Shown here in pieces: positions 1-11,910 of a stretch of 64,000 bases of DNA (its first letter is position 1; each line of letters begins with the position of its first letter). The translations under genes were made by a program, and so were the position numbers. This DNA comes from Sphingomonas cavernae (lineage in GTDB: Bacteria; Pseudomonadota; Alphaproteobacteria; Sphingomonadales; Sphingomonadaceae). Below the pieces are notes generated by a model. The model was not told the origin of the DNA. It saw only the letters and a list, made by a program, of their open reading frames with translations, and did no database searches. The stretch lies in the NCBI RefSeq assembly GCF_003590775.1, contig NZ_QYUM01000003.1:1534276-1598275 (forward strand), in the 5' to 3' direction.

Positions 1-575
1 TTCATGTTGTCGCGTAGATAATCGAAGCCGAATTCGTTGTTGGTGCCATAGGTGATGTCCGACGCATAGGCATCGCGGCGCTGCTGGTCGGTGAGGTTGG
101 GGACGATTACGCCAACGGTGAGGCCGAGGAAGCGGTAGACCTGGCCCATCCAGTCGGCGTCGCGGCGGGCGAGATAGTCGTTGACGGTGACGACGTGAAC
201 GCCGGTGCCGGGCAGCGCGTTGAGATACACCGCAAGCGTCGCGACCAGCGTCTTGCCCTCGCCCGTGCGCATCTCGGCGATCTCGCCACGGTGAAGCACG
301 ACGCCGCCGATCATCTGGACGTCGAAATGGCGCATGCCGAGCACGCGCACCGCGGCTTCGCGCACGGTGGCAAAGGCTTCCGGAAGGAGTTGATCGAGCG
401 TCTCCTCTGCCTCCAGTCGCTCACGGAAACGGGTCGTCTGGGCGGCGAGTTCCTCGTCGCTTAGCGCCTGCATCGCGGGCTCAAAACCGGCGATCTGGGT
501 TACGATCTTGTCGAGCGACTTGACGTAACGGTCGTTGGACGAACCGAAAATGGCTTTGGCGATGCCACCGAGCAT
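1..575 (-). CDS. secA: SecA preprotein translocase ATPase, N-terminal part (runs off the left edge)
   Basis: SecA is the cytoplasmic ATPase that drives unfolded preproteins through the SecYEG channel. Only the first 191 codons lie in the window. The visible part begins [16 protein letters not shown], the usual SecA amino end, and includes the Walker A stretch MRTGEGKTL (GEGKT at about residues 105-109). It ends in the DEAD-motor motif region around [12 protein letters not shown] and [14 protein letters not shown]. The start is the ATG at 573-575, which gives the family's normal amino terminus. No nearby gene shares its strand closely except the small ORF upstream, so it is probably transcribed on its own. 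Confidence 0.97.
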   Translation of the reverse strand, partial: MLGGIAKAIFGSSNDRYVKSLDKIVTQIAGFEPAMQALSDEELAAQTTRFRERLEAEETLDQLLPEAFATVREAAVRVLGMRHFDVQMIGGVVLHRGEIAEMRTGEGKTLVATLAVYLNALPGTGVHVVTVNDYLARRDADWMGQVYRFLGLTVGVIVPNLTDQQRRDAYASDITYGTNNEFGFDYLRDNM

Positions 576-693
576 GGATATTCCTGTCTTTATGATCTGG
601 GAGCGGGCGCGCCGCGAAGGGGCGACCGACCGCAAGGATGCGTACATGATCGAAGGCGGTCCGCGCGACAGCGCCGGCCCGCCTTTCAGCGAG

Positions 694-1023
694 CTATTCC
701 AGCCTGCGCTCGTTTACGCGGCGGGGGTCCGGCGTCGGGAAGGCGACAGAGCCAAGCCCATGGGGCGGGGCCTGCGTCCGCGTCGAGACGGGCGGGCTGA
801 GCGGCCGAATCGACGCATGAAGCGTCGGCGCCACGGCGTCGGCCGAAATCTCGGCCACGACGTTCACAGCGACTTCGGCGGCACTTCTCTGCATCTGCGC
901 TGGCTCAGCCTTGCGCTCACCGGAAATGACTCCCGTGAGGCCGGTCAGCAGCGCAGAAAGGAAAAGCAGCAGTTCCAAAGGTCGTTCCCGTGGCGTCGAA
1001 GGCACCGACATAGTTATTGTCAT
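694..1023 (-). CDS. Small hypothetical protein with one predicted membrane segment
   Basis: This 109-residue protein is not one I recognise. A short basic/polar amino end ([15 protein letters not shown]) is followed by a hydrophobic stretch, [20 protein letters not shown] (about residues 16-35), consistent with a single membrane span. After that comes an Ala/Pro-rich tail without a clear fold. It lies between secA (same strand, 118 bp downstream) and divergent argJ (90 bp away). A second in-frame ATG at 1009-1011 is an alternative start. Its coding status rests on the membrane segment and its position, so it could still be a spurious ORF in high-GC DNA. Confidence 0.5.
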   Translation of the reverse strand: MTITMSVPSTPRERPLELLLFLSALLTGLTGVISGERKAEPAQMQRSAAEVAVNVVAEISADAVAPTLHASIRPLSPPVSTRTQAPPHGLGSVAFPTPDPRRVNERRLE

Positions 1024-1113
1024 GCCGTTCGTCTAATCAAAAGCAGCCCCTCATCGCGTGGGGGATGCAAATTGCCTGCTGCATGTCGCGCGATATTGCG
1101 ATAACCGCGCGCC

Positions 1114-2343
1114 ATGACGATCGCCCGTTCCCCGCTCGCGCCGCAAGGCTTTCCCGATCTGCCGGCAATCCAGGGCGTCGCGCCGCGCGTTGCGCGCGCG
1201 CGCTACAAGACATGGGACCGTTGCGACCTGACCTTTATCGAACTCACCCCCGGCACCGCGGTTGCGGGGGTAACAACGCAAAGCAAATGCCCCTCTCCCG
1301 AGGTTGAATGGTGCCGCGCTGCTCTGGCGCTGGGCCAGGCGCGCGCTCTTGTCGTCAACGCAGGCAACAGCAACGCCTTTACCGGCAATCGCGGCCGTGC
1401 GGCGGTCGAGGCGATCGCGGCGCGCGTGGCCGGGCATCTCGGCTGCCAGCCTTCGGACGTGTTCGTCGCCTCGACGGGTGTGATCGGCGTGCCACTACCC
1501 ATCGACAAGGCCGAAGCGGGGCTTGATGCCGCGTTCGCAGCGCCCGCGTGCGACTGGGAAGACGCTGCTGCCACGATCATGACGACGGACACCTTTCCCA
1601 AGGCGGTACTGACGCGCGCGGTAATCGGAGAGAAGACGGTCAATCTGGTGGGCATCGTCAAGGGTTCGGGGATGATCGCGCCCGACATGGCGACGATGCT
1701 GGGCTTCATCTTCACCGACGCCGCGATCGAGCCCGCCTTCCTCCAGAAGACGCTATCGGCCGCCAACCGGACGAGCTTTTCGTGCATCACCGTCGATAGC
1801 GACACGTCTACCAGCGATACAGTGCTCGCCTTCGCCACTGGCCATGCTGGTAACGCCCCCCTCGCCTCATTTGACGACGCCGGGGCCGACGCCTTTCAAG
1901 CCGCGCTGGGTGACATGTGCCTTCAACTCGCGCACCTGGTCGTCCGCGACGGCGAAGGCGCATCGAAGTTCATCGAGATACAGGTCGAAGGCGCGGTCTC
2001 GGATGAGAGCGCGCACCGCATCGCTCTGTCGGTCGCGAATTCGCCGCTGGTGAAGACTGCGATCGCGGGCGAGGATGCCAATTGGGGCCGCGTCGTCATG
2101 GCAGTCGGTAAGGCCGGCGAACCCGCCGAGCGCGACCGGCTGGCGATTCGCTTCGGCCCGACGCAGGTCGCACGGGGCGGGCTTGCCGTTGACGGCTATG
2201 ACGAAGCGCCCGTGACGGCGCACCTCAAGGGACAAGAGATCGAAGTCGGGGTGGATCTGGGCCTGGGTTCGGGCCGCGCGACCGTTTGGACGTGCGACCT
2301 GACCCACGGCTATATCTCGATCAACGCCGATTATCGAAGCTGA
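1114..2343 (+). CDS. argJ: Bifunctional glutamate N-acetyltransferase / ornithine acetyltransferase
   Basis: ArgJ moves the acetyl group from N-acetylornithine to glutamate, closing the cyclic arginine pathway; bifunctional forms also make N-acetylglutamate from acetyl-CoA. The 409-residue length is normal. The self-cleavage site is visible as GMIAPDMATMLGF, with Ala193-Thr194 predicted as the scissile bond and Thr194 as the nucleophile of the beta subunit. The oxyanion-hole region STGVIGVPLP is present near residues 120-129. The protein ends in the typical NADYRS-type carboxyl terminus. It is transcribed divergently from the small ORF at 694-1023 and converges on the TPR gene, whose stop lies only 7 bp beyond its own. 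Confidence 0.97.
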   Translation: MTIARSPLAPQGFPDLPAIQGVAPRVARARYKTWDRCDLTFIELTPGTAVAGVTTQSKCPSPEVEWCRAALALGQARALVVNAGNSNAFTGNRGRAAVEAIAARVAGHLGCQPSDVFVASTGVIGVPLPIDKAEAGLDAAFAAPACDWEDAAATIMTTDTFPKAVLTRAVIGEKTVNLVGIVKGSGMIAPDMATMLGFIFTDAAIEPAFLQKTLSAANRTSFSCITVDSDTSTSDTVLAFATGHAGNAPLASFDDAGADAFQAALGDMCLQLAHLVVRDGEGASKFIEIQVEGAVSDESAHRIALSVANSPLVKTAIAGEDANWGRVVMAVGKAGEPAERDRLAIRFGPTQVARGGLAVDGYDEAPVTAHLKGQEIEVGVDLGLGSGRATVWTCDLTHGYISINADYRS

Positions 2344-2350
2344 AGCGCGG

Positions 2351-2863
2351 TCACTCGGCCTTGGTTGCGCCCGGCGGGGGTGTCGTCGATTTGGCCGTCA
2401 GCACCTGCGGCGCAGGTCCGCGCGCGATCGTCGCAGAAAGCGCGACCTGCTCGGCACACCGCGCCACGCAGAGCTTTTCAATGCGCGCCAGATTTTCCTT
2501 GGCCTTTTCGACCGCGCCCTTGGCGACGAGTGCTTCGCCCTGCCCTGCAAGCGCGTTGACATCGTTAGGCTCGATCTTGAGCGCCTCGCGATAGAAGCGG
2601 ATCGCCTTGCCGTTCAGTTCCTGCTTCTGCGCGACCTTGGCCAGCGCGACATAGGCGGCGCGGTTGCGGGGATCGAGCACGAGCGCGCTTTCGATGGTGT
2701 CGTTGGCGCCCTGATAATCGCCGGTGGCCGCAAGCGCTTCGCCCTTCTGCACCAGTTCGACCGAGCGCGGGTCTATCTCCGCATCGGGTTTCTGCCCGTT
2801 CACACCGCTCGAAAAACAGGCCAGAGCCAGGGCAAGCGCGCAAGTTACCGGCGTATAACGCAT
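2351..2863 (-). CDS. Exported tetratricopeptide-repeat protein
   Basis: This is a 170-residue protein with an amino-terminal export signal (MRYTPVTCALALALACFSSG); the Cys after LALA could be a lipid attachment site, but the lipobox is imperfect. Residues of roughly 35-125 contain two to three TPR units, for example GDYQGANDTIESALVLDPRN and GKAIRFYREALKIEPND, so it is probably a periplasmic scaffold for protein contacts. The start at 2861-2863 was chosen because it gives the signal peptide; a longer upstream reading overlaps rsmB. It is the last gene of a guaB-rsmB-TPR run on the minus strand, 35 bp after rsmB. The partner is unknown. Confidence 0.8.
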   Translation of the reverse strand: MRYTPVTCALALALACFSSGVNGQKPDAEIDPRSVELVQKGEALAATGDYQGANDTIESALVLDPRNRAAYVALAKVAQKQELNGKAIRFYREALKIEPNDVNALAGQGEALVAKGAVEKAKENLARIEKLCVARCAEQVALSATIARGPAPQVLTAKSTTPPPGATKAE

Positions 2864-2898
2864 AATCGTCTCCAAGAGCGGGGAGCGGCTTTGGGGTG

Positions 2899-4077
2899 TC
2901 ACGGCCGCCGGATCCTCGCGACGAAAAAGCCGTCGGTCTGATCCCTGGCGGGGGTGAGCAGAGTACCGTCTCCCCATATACGCCCAACATGGGGCAAAGC
3001 TCTTTCGGGCGTCAAGGATGAATGCCGTCTGAGCGCCGCGGCCACCTGATCCCTGCCTTCGCTGTCCAGCACCGAACAGACAGCGTAGACCAGCGCCCCG
3101 CCCGGCCGCAGGAGGGGTACGGCCAAGTCGATGATCCGCGCCTGAAGCGCGTTGAGCGCGGCCAATCGTTCTGGCGTCAACCGCCAGCGTGCCTCTGGGT
3201 TCCGTCGCCATGTTCCCGTGCCCGAACAAGGCGCATCGACCATGACGATATCGGCCTGCCCCGTCAGATCGACGAGCTTCTCCAGCTCTCGGCCGCCGTC
3301 TAGCAGGCGAAGCTCGATGCCCGACGCCCCCGCGCGTTCTGCGCGCGACGGCAGACGATCGAGCCGTGACTTGACGGTGTCGCACGCGATGAGACGTCCC
3401 TCCCCCGCCATCGCGGCTGCGAGCGCAAGTGTCTTGCCCCCTGCCCCCGCGCAGAGATCGACGACGGTCATCCCTGGCGCCGCCCCACAAATTTCGGCGA
3501 TGAGTTGGCTGCCCTCGTCCTGGATCTCGATACTGCCGTCATGCCAGAGCGGGTGCGACTCGACCGCAAAACCCTCGGGCAAGCGGATGCCGTCGCGGGC
3601 ATGTGCGGTGGCAGTCGCTTCAGGGAGCGCCGTCAGGACGGCGTCCCGCGTGTTCTTGATCAGGTTGACCCGAAGATCGAGTGGCGCACGCTCCAGGAGC
3701 GCCACGCCTTCTCGCTCGCCCAATGCCGCGATGGCATCGGCAAGCCATGCGGGCACGACGCTTGCCGGTGGGCCCATCTCCTCAGCGTCGATCGGCGCCG
3801 GGCCATGCGCCGAGCCATCGAACAGTGCGGCGAGCCCGTCATCCTCCAGCGCGAGCCCGACCATCGCCGCGCGGCCCGAGGCGGGACGATCTCCGCTGCG
3901 CCGGATCGCGGCATAGACATGCTCGCGTACCGCGCGCCGATCCTTCGATCCGGCATAGCGTCGCGTCTTGAAATAGCGCGCTATCAGCGTGTCGGCGGCC
4001 GCCCCACCGTCGCGCGCGGACACGATGATCTCGTCGAGCAGCTCGATCGCTGCCTGCACGCGCGCCTGCGGTGTCAT
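2899..4077 (-). CDS. rsmB: RsmB/NOP family rRNA cytosine-C5 methyltransferase
   Basis: This family methylates cytosine at C5 in RNA with SAM; RsmB itself modifies 16S rRNA. The 392-residue protein has an amino-terminal helical NusB-like part, then a Rossmann methyltransferase domain. The SAM-binding motif DLCAGAGGKT is at 207-216. Both catalytic cysteines are present: Cys284 in DAPCSGTG and Cys334 in YAVCSVLDSEG. The carboxyl end GFFVARIRR is typical. It starts 9 bp after guaB stops and is followed closely by the TPR gene, suggesting co-transcription. The exact target base cannot be read from the sequence, so RsmB is a family-level name. Confidence 0.9.
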   Translation of the reverse strand: MTPQARVQAAIELLDEIIVSARDGGAAADTLIARYFKTRRYAGSKDRRAVREHVYAAIRRSGDRPASGRAAMVGLALEDDGLAALFDGSAHGPAPIDAEEMGPPASVVPAWLADAIAALGEREGVALLERAPLDLRVNLIKNTRDAVLTALPEATATAHARDGIRLPEGFAVESHPLWHDGSIEIQDEGSQLIAEICGAAPGMTVVDLCAGAGGKTLALAAAMAGEGRLIACDTVKSRLDRLPSRAERAGASGIELRLLDGGRELEKLVDLTGQADIVMVDAPCSGTGTWRRNPEARWRLTPERLAALNALQARIIDLAVPLLRPGGALVYAVCSVLDSEGRDQVAAALRRHSSLTPERALPHVGRIWGDGTLLTPARDQTDGFFVARIRRP

Positions 4078-4086
4078 CGGGCAGCC

Positions 4087-7066
<2,980 letters not shown>

Positions 7067-7175
7067 CGCGGGCCATTGGCAGCGAATTGACATGCCCGCA
7101 ACCCCCTGCCCCAATTCTGCTTGGCGCGCGCGCGATCTCAAGGCAGTATCCGCGCGTCATATCCGGGGGGATGGA

Positions 7176-8144
7176 ATGAGCCTGTTCTTTATCGTTGTCG
7201 CCGTGCTCGCGATCGCGTTCGTCTTCGCCGGCGTCACGGTCGTGCGCCAGGGTTACATGTATACCATCGAGCGCTTCGGCCGCTTTACCCACACCGCCGC
7301 GCCTGGCTTCAACCTCATTGTGCCGTTCGTCGATCGCGTTGGTCGCAAGATCAACATGATGGAGCAGGTGCTCGATATCCCCGGGCAGGAAATCATCACC
7401 AAGGACAATGCGATGGTCGCGGTCGACGGCGTCGTGTTCTTCCAGGTGCTCGATCCCGCCAGGGCCGCCTACGAAGTGTCCGAGCTCTATGTCGCGATCC
7501 TCCAGCTCACCACGACCAACCTGCGCACGGTGATGGGTTCGATGGACCTCGACGAGACGCTGTCCAAGCGCGACGAGATCAACGCGCGGCTGCTCTCCGT
7601 CGTCGACCACGCAACGACAAGCTGGGGCGTAAAGATCACACGCGTAGAGGTGAAGGACATCCGCCCGCCCGCCGATATCGTCAACGCCATGGGTCGCCAG
7701 ATGAAGGCCGAGCGCGAGAAGCGCGCGGTGATCCTTGAGGCCGAGGGCAGCCGGGCGTCTGAAATCCTACGCGCGGAGGGCCAGAAGCAATCGCAGATCC
7801 TCGAGGCCGAGGGCCGTCGCGAGGCGGCGTTTCGAGACGCCGAGGCGCGCGAACGCTCGGCCGAGGCCGAGGCCAAGGCGACACAAATGGTGTCAGAAGC
7901 GATCGAAAAGGGCAGCGCGCAGGCAATCAACTATTTTGTCGCGCAGAAATATGTCGACGCGGTGAGTCAGTTTGCCACGTCACCCAATGCCAAGACGATC
8001 CTCTTTCCGGTGGAAGCGACGCAGCTCATCGGCACGCTCGGCGGGATTGGCGAGCTTGCTAGAGAGGCGCTGGGCAGGGACAGTGGCGACACGCCGCCAG
8101 CCCCACCACGCGCCCGCCGCCCCGGCCCCTTCGAACAGGCCTGA
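7176..8144 (+). CDS. SPFH/Band 7 (stomatin/prohibitin-like) membrane protein
   Basis: This is a 322-residue membrane-anchored SPFH protein. An amino-terminal membrane segment (residues 2-20, FFIVVAVLAIAFVFAG) precedes the SPFH domain, with hallmark stretches QGYMYTIERFGRF, GFNLIVPFVDRV and MVAVDGVVFFQV. A long Ala/Glu/Arg-rich helix with repeated AEG(S/Q/R)R blocks follows at about 180-240 and is predicted to oligomerise. Such proteins form ring-like scaffolds in membrane microdomains and often work with FtsH or NfeD. The NfeD gene follows after 12 bp, a very common pairing. The ATG at 7176 has a GGGGGG run upstream. The role is a family inference. Confidence 0.93.
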   Translation: MSLFFIVVAVLAIAFVFAGVTVVRQGYMYTIERFGRFTHTAAPGFNLIVPFVDRVGRKINMMEQVLDIPGQEIITKDNAMVAVDGVVFFQVLDPARAAYEVSELYVAILQLTTTNLRTVMGSMDLDETLSKRDEINARLLSVVDHATTSWGVKITRVEVKDIRPPADIVNAMGRQMKAEREKRAVILEAEGSRASEILRAEGQKQSQILEAEGRREAAFRDAEARERSAEAEAKATQMVSEAIEKGSAQAINYFVAQKYVDAVSQFATSPNAKTILFPVEATQLIGTLGGIGELAREALGRDSGDTPPAPPRARRPGPFEQA

Positions 8145-8156
8145 CGGGAGAGCGCG

Positions 8157-8603
8157 ATGCTGGATGTGCTGCCGCTCGAAGCGCACTGGATCTGGATGAT
8201 CCTCGCGGCGATCCTCGGCACCGCCGAGATATTGTTGCCCGGTTTCTTCCTGATCTGGATCGGCCTGGCCGCCCTGCTGACGGGCGTGATCACGTTGCTG
8301 ACGGGTATCGGCGAACCCGCGCAATTTGCGGTTTTCGCTACGCTTTCTGTCGCCGCGGTCTATGCGGGGCGTCGCTGGTTCGCGCTCAACCCGATCGAGA
8401 CGAGCGATCCGCTGCTCAATGACCGCACCGCGAGGCTGATCGGCGAAACCGTGACCGTTGTGGAGGCGATCGAGGGCGGCACAGGGCGTGTGCGCGTGGC
8501 CGACGGTGTCTGGACTGCGACCGGTGCCGATGCCCCTGTCGGCACGAGGCTGCGCGTCAAGGGCGCGACCAATGGCCGCCTGATCGTGGAACCTCTGCCG
8601 TGA
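8157..8603 (+). CDS. NfeD family membrane protein
   Basis: This 148-residue short-form NfeD protein has two or three membrane helices in its first 75 residues (WIWMILAAILGTAEILLPGF, then WIGLAALLTGVITLLTG and a third hydrophobic run). A small OB-fold (about 85-147) starts at LIGETVTVVEAIEGGTGRV. NfeD proteins partner SPFH proteins, probably stabilising or localising them, and this gene directly follows one. The carboxyl stop overlaps the start of the next gene by the sequence GTGA, so translation of the next ORF is likely coupled. The serine-protease domain of long-form NfeD is absent. Confidence 0.92.
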   Translation: MLDVLPLEAHWIWMILAAILGTAEILLPGFFLIWIGLAALLTGVITLLTGIGEPAQFAVFATLSVAAVYAGRRWFALNPIETSDPLLNDRTARLIGETVTVVEAIEGGTGRVRVADGVWTATGADAPVGTRLRVKGATNGRLIVEPLP

Positions 8604-8938
8604 TCATCCTGCGCCGCTGGACCGGCCGCATTCGAACCGCTGATCGCGAGGCCTATGTCCGCTATATCGAGGGTACGGGCGGAAGCGACTATCGCAACAC
8701 GCACGGCAATCTGGGCTTTCAGATGCTGATGCGCGACCTGGGTGACGAGACGAGCGAGGTCACCACGCTGAGTTGGTGGATCTCGCTCGACGCGATCAAG
8801 GGCTTTGCGGGCGAAGACATCACCCTTGCACGCTACTATCCCGAGGATGACCGCTTTCTTCTCGATCGCCCTGAGCATGTCGAGCACCACGAGGTCATGG
8901 TGGGGCGGATGATTCTGGGCGGTTCGGCAGCGGACTGA
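8600..8938 (+). CDS. Conserved small protein, ABM-like (ferredoxin-like dimeric barrel)
   Basis: This 112-residue protein starts with GTG at 8600-8602, overlapping the NfeD stop (GTGA). Its pattern resembles the antibiotic-biosynthesis-monooxygenase-like fold: a first strand MIILRRWTGRI, a Tyr-rich helix, a central strand FQMLMRDL, TTLSWWISLDAIKGFAG, ARYYPEDDRFLL, and a final VEHHEVMVGR strand. The paired histidines near the end are typical of this small family, but no enzyme activity can be assigned. Its last 44 bases overlap the 3' end of the convergent gene at 8895-9368. Confidence 0.75.
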   Translation: MIILRRWTGRIRTADREAYVRYIEGTGGSDYRNTHGNLGFQMLMRDLGDETSEVTTLSWWISLDAIKGFAGEDITLARYYPEDDRFLLDRPEHVEHHEVMVGRMILGGSAAD

Positions 8939-9368
8939 GATCGGGTTCGACGAAGCCGCGCCGCGCAGCCACCGAGAACAGTCGCTCGCGGCTGTAGAAG
9001 CGAAGCGGCCAGTCGCGGCGCCCCTTTTCCGAAGACAGCAACATATTGACCGCGTCTACAAGGGGGATTTCCTGTGGATGTGCGTCCAAATGCAGCCGCA
9101 CGCCAAGCACGAAGCACTGCGTGATTGTCTCGTGATAGCCGTTGTGATCGTCGTTCACGCCCCCGACGCTCTCGTTGAAGCGCGCGATGATCGTCGGCAA
9201 TGCGCGTTCGGCATCAATATCGGGTCGTTCGCGAACCAGCCAGGTGCAGGCCGCCAGATGCGCCTCATGCGTCCATTCGGGGCGCGTCAGCGTACAGGCG
9301 AGCAGCCCCTCCCCAATATGGCGGATGACGGCATCGTTCTCGAACAGTCTTGGTAAGTGGTCAGTCAT
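8895..9368 (-). CDS. Conserved hypothetical protein (WTHEAHLAA family, function unknown)
   Basis: This 157-residue, predicted all-helical soluble protein has no function I recognise. Its distinctive features are EWTHEAHLAACTWLV near residues 31-45, an Asn/His-rich NESVGGVNDDHNGYHET loop, and a Pro-rich tail. Clustered His/Glu/Asp residues could bind a metal, but that is speculation. It lies 54 bp downstream of pckA on the same strand. A perfect 15-bp hairpin occupies that gap and runs into its start codon, so translation may be controlled. Its 3' end overlaps the ABM-like gene on the other strand by 44 bp. Confidence 0.75.
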   Translation of the reverse strand: MTDHLPRLFENDAVIRHIGEGLLACTLTRPEWTHEAHLAACTWLVRERPDIDAERALPTIIARFNESVGGVNDDHNGYHETITQCFVLGVRLHLDAHPQEIPLVDAVNMLLSSEKGRRDWPLRFYSRERLFSVAARRGFVEPDLSPLPNRPESSAPP

Positions 9369-9405
9369 TTCCGGGCTCTCATTTCTTGGCTGAGAGCCCG
9401 GAAAT
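9367..9405 (-). terminator. Perfect 15-bp hairpin between pckA and the next gene
   Basis: The arms at 9367-9381 and 9391-9405 are exact reverse complements, with a 9-nt loop. The hairpin follows the pckA stop by 17 bases and could end pckA transcription. There is no clear U-run on the minus strand. The downstream arm includes the first two bases of the following gene's ATG and its likely GAGAG ribosome site, so it may instead, or also, mask translation initiation. Confidence 0.6.
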
Positions 9406-9422
9406 TTCCTCTCCGAACCCTC

Positions 9423-11027
9423 TCAGGCGGCCTTGGGCGCCGCCTGCCTTACGCCTTCATCGACATGGCTTTCGAATTCCTCGAAATTGTCGATGAATTG
9501 CTGCACCAGCTTTTGTGCGGTGGCGTCATATTCGTTCTTGTCCGCCCATGCCGAACGCGGATCGAGGATCGCGCTGTCCACGCCTTGAACCGCCACGGGT
9601 ACCTGGAACCCGAAATTGGGATCGGTGCGGAATTCTGCGTCCTTCAGGCTGCCGTCGAGTGCGGCGTTGAGCAGCGCGCGCGTCGCCTTGATGGGCATGC
9701 GGCTGATCCCCGGCATCGTTGCCTTGCCACCCGTCCAGCCTGTGTTGACCAGCCAGCAATCGACGCTACCCTTTGCGATCCGCTCCTTGAGCAGGTTGCC
9801 GTAGACCGACGGGTGCCGTGGCATGAAAGGGGCGCCGAAGCAGGTCGAGAAGGTTGCCTCAGGCTCGGTGACCCCGATTTCGGTACCCGCAACGCGCGCC
9901 GTGTAGCCCGAAAGGAAGTGATACATCGCCTGATCGGGCGTCAGCTTCGCGATCGGGGGCAGCACGCCGTAAGCATCAGCAGTCAGCATGATCACATTCT
10001 TGGGCACGGGGCCCATATTGTGCTCCGAGGCGTTCGGAATGAAGTCGATCGGATAGGAACCGCGGCTGTTCTCGGCGAGGCTGTTGTCGTCAAGGTCGAG
10101 CTCGCGCGTTTCAGGGTCGATCACGACATTCTCGAGCACCGTCCCGAAACGCTTGGTGGTGGCATAGATTTCGGGTTCCGCTTCTGCCGAGAGACGGATC
10201 ATCTTGGCGTAGCAGCCGCCTTCGAAGTTGAAGACCGCGGTGTCCGACCATCCGTGTTCGTCGTCGCCGATCAGCGTGCGGCTGGCATCGGCCGAAAGCG
10301 TCGTCTTGCCCGTGCCCGAAAGGCCGAAGAATATCGCGGTGTCGCCCTTGGGGCCAATATTGGCCGAGCAGTGCATCGGCATGATGCCCTCAACGGGCAG
10401 CTTGTAGTTGAGGATGCCGAAAACCGACTTCTTCATCTCGCCCGCATAGGCGGTGCCGCCGATCAGGATCAGCTTCTCGGTGAAATTGACCGCGATCACG
10501 GTTTCCGAACGGGTGCCATGGCGTTCCGGATCTGCGCGGAAGCTCGGCAGATCAATGATCGTAAACTCGGGAGCGAAATCCGCGAGCTCGCTTGCCTCGG
10601 GACGCACGAGCAACGTGCGAATGAACAGGTTGTGCCACGCGAACTCGTTGATCACGCGAACCTTCACGCGGTGCTCGGGCTGCGATCCGCCGAACAGATC
10701 CTGGACGAACAGCGTTTCCTTTTCGGCCACGGCTTTGAGGAAATCGGCCTTCAGCGCCGCAAAATGCGCCGGCGTCATCCCGACATTGGTTTTGCCCCAC
10801 CAGACGGTGTTTTCGGTTTCAGCGTCGCGGACGATGAATTTGTCCTTGGCCGAACGGCCGGTATGCTTGCCCGTGGCAACGACCAGCGGGCCATCCTTGG
10901 CGAGAACGCCCTCGCCACGATTGAGCGCAAATTCGACGAGCGGCGCAGTACCGAGGTTCCAGTGCAGTTCGGCACCCGTTTCGATCCCCTGCTGTGCGAG
11001 CGTGAATTTGGGTGCGCGATCGGCCAC
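9423..11027 (-). CDS. pckA: Phosphoenolpyruvate carboxykinase (ATP)
   Basis: PckA converts oxaloacetate and ATP to phosphoenolpyruvate, CO2 and ADP, the entry to gluconeogenesis from TCA-cycle acids. The 534-residue length is normal. Visible motifs are [16 protein letters not shown], the P-loop [13 protein letters not shown], the metal-binding GDDEHGWSD, and NFEGGCYAK. The start is a GTG at 11025-11027, preceded by AGGAG and giving [10 protein letters not shown]; the longer ATG reading adds residues unlike the family. It is divergent from chvI across 178 bp. In rhizobia, pckA neighbours chvIG and is affected by it, so control by ChvI is plausible here. Confidence 0.96.
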   Translation of the reverse strand: MADRAPKFTLAQQGIETGAELHWNLGTAPLVEFALNRGEGVLAKDGPLVVATGKHTGRSAKDKFIVRDAETENTVWWGKTNVGMTPAHFAALKADFLKAVAEKETLFVQDLFGGSQPEHRVKVRVINEFAWHNLFIRTLLVRPEASELADFAPEFTIIDLPSFRADPERHGTRSETVIAVNFTEKLILIGGTAYAGEMKKSVFGILNYKLPVEGIMPMHCSANIGPKGDTAIFFGLSGTGKTTLSADASRTLIGDDEHGWSDTAVFNFEGGCYAKMIRLSAEAEPEIYATTKRFGTVLENVVIDPETRELDLDDNSLAENSRGSYPIDFIPNASEHNMGPVPKNVIMLTADAYGVLPPIAKLTPDQAMYHFLSGYTARVAGTEIGVTEPEATFSTCFGAPFMPRHPSVYGNLLKERIAKGSVDCWLVNTGWTGGKATMPGISRMPIKATRALLNAALDGSLKDAEFRTDPNFGFQVPVAVQGVDSAILDPRSAWADKNEYDATAQKLVQQFIDNFEEFESHVDEGVRQAAPKAA

Positions 11028-11205
11028 CTTGTGTCTCCTGAATACCGAACTGATGCGACGCAGCGCCGGGCGCGCGCGCCTTGAACTCTTCTCGGCGCAT
11101 ATCGCAGCAGCGTCCCAGCGCAACAAGACAACGCTATCAGGGGGATTTGCCCCGGCTCGCATGTTGTTTTAGAGCGGCAAAGGGCAAACGGAGCACCATC
11201 ATCAT

Positions 11206-11910
11206 ATGTCTGCAACCATCGCGCTCGTTGATGATGACCGCAACATCCTGACCTCGGTGTCGATCGCACTCCAGGCCGAAGGCTTTGTGACGCGGCTTTA
11301 CACCGATGGAGAGAACGCGCTGAAGGCGTTGACCGAAAATCCGCCCGACCTGGCGGTTTTCGACATCAAGATGCCGCGCATGGACGGTCTCGAGCTGTTG
11401 CGAAGGTTGCGCGAGAAAAGCAATCTGCCCGTTATCTTTCTGACATCGAAGGATGACGAGCTCGACGAGGCATTGGGCCTTGCGATGGGTGCTGACGATT
11501 ACATTTCAAAGCCCTTCTCACAGCGGTTGCTGATCGCGCGCATCCGCGCGATCCTCAGACGCGCCGAACTGGCCGCGCAACCCGCTGGCGAGGAAGAAGA
11601 AGAGGTCGAATTGCTGGTGCGCGGTCGCCTTGAAATGGATCCTGCGCGCCATCGCGTGATGTGGGGCGGCAATGAGGTAACGCTGACCGTTACCGAATTC
11701 CTGATCCTCGAATCGCTTGCGCGCAGGCCAGGTGTGGTCAAGTCGCGCGATCAGCTCATGGACGCGGCCTATCAGGAGGACATGTATGTCGACGACCGCA
11801 CCATCGACAGCCATATCAAGCGCCTCCGCCGCAAGTTCCGCCAGGTCGATGACCAGTTCGATGCGATCGACACCCTTTACGGCCGAGGCTACCGTTTCAC
11901 CGAAGAATGA
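11206..11910 (+). CDS. chvI: OmpR-family response regulator, ChvI type
   Basis: This 234-residue regulator has an amino-terminal receiver domain with acidic pocket LVDDD (residues 7-11), phosphorylation site Asp53 (VFDIKMP) and the conserved Lys in ISKPFS. A winged-helix DNA-binding domain follows (about 140-232), ending in [12 protein letters not shown]. The acidic EEEEEVE linker is typical of the ChvI branch. ChvI/ChvG senses acid or envelope stress in alphaproteobacteria and controls surface, symbiosis and central-carbon genes. chvG overlaps its 3' end, and pckA is divergent upstream. The ATG is preceded by GGAG at a long spacing. Confidence 0.93.
   Translation: MSATIALVDDDRNILTSVSIALQAEGFVTRLYTDGENALKALTENPPDLAVFDIKMPRMDGLELLRRLREKSNLPVIFLTSKDDELDEALGLAMGADDYISKPFSQRLLIARIRAILRRAELAAQPAGEEEEEVELLVRGRLEMDPARHRVMWGGNEVTLTVTEFLILESLARRPGVVKSRDQLMDAAYQEDMYVDDRTIDSHIKRLRRKFRQVDDQFDAIDTLYGRGYRFTEE

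Noticed and set aside
9357..11084. 575-codon plus-strand frame opposite pckA
   Set aside because: Antisense shadow; PckA on the minus strand has all expected motifs.
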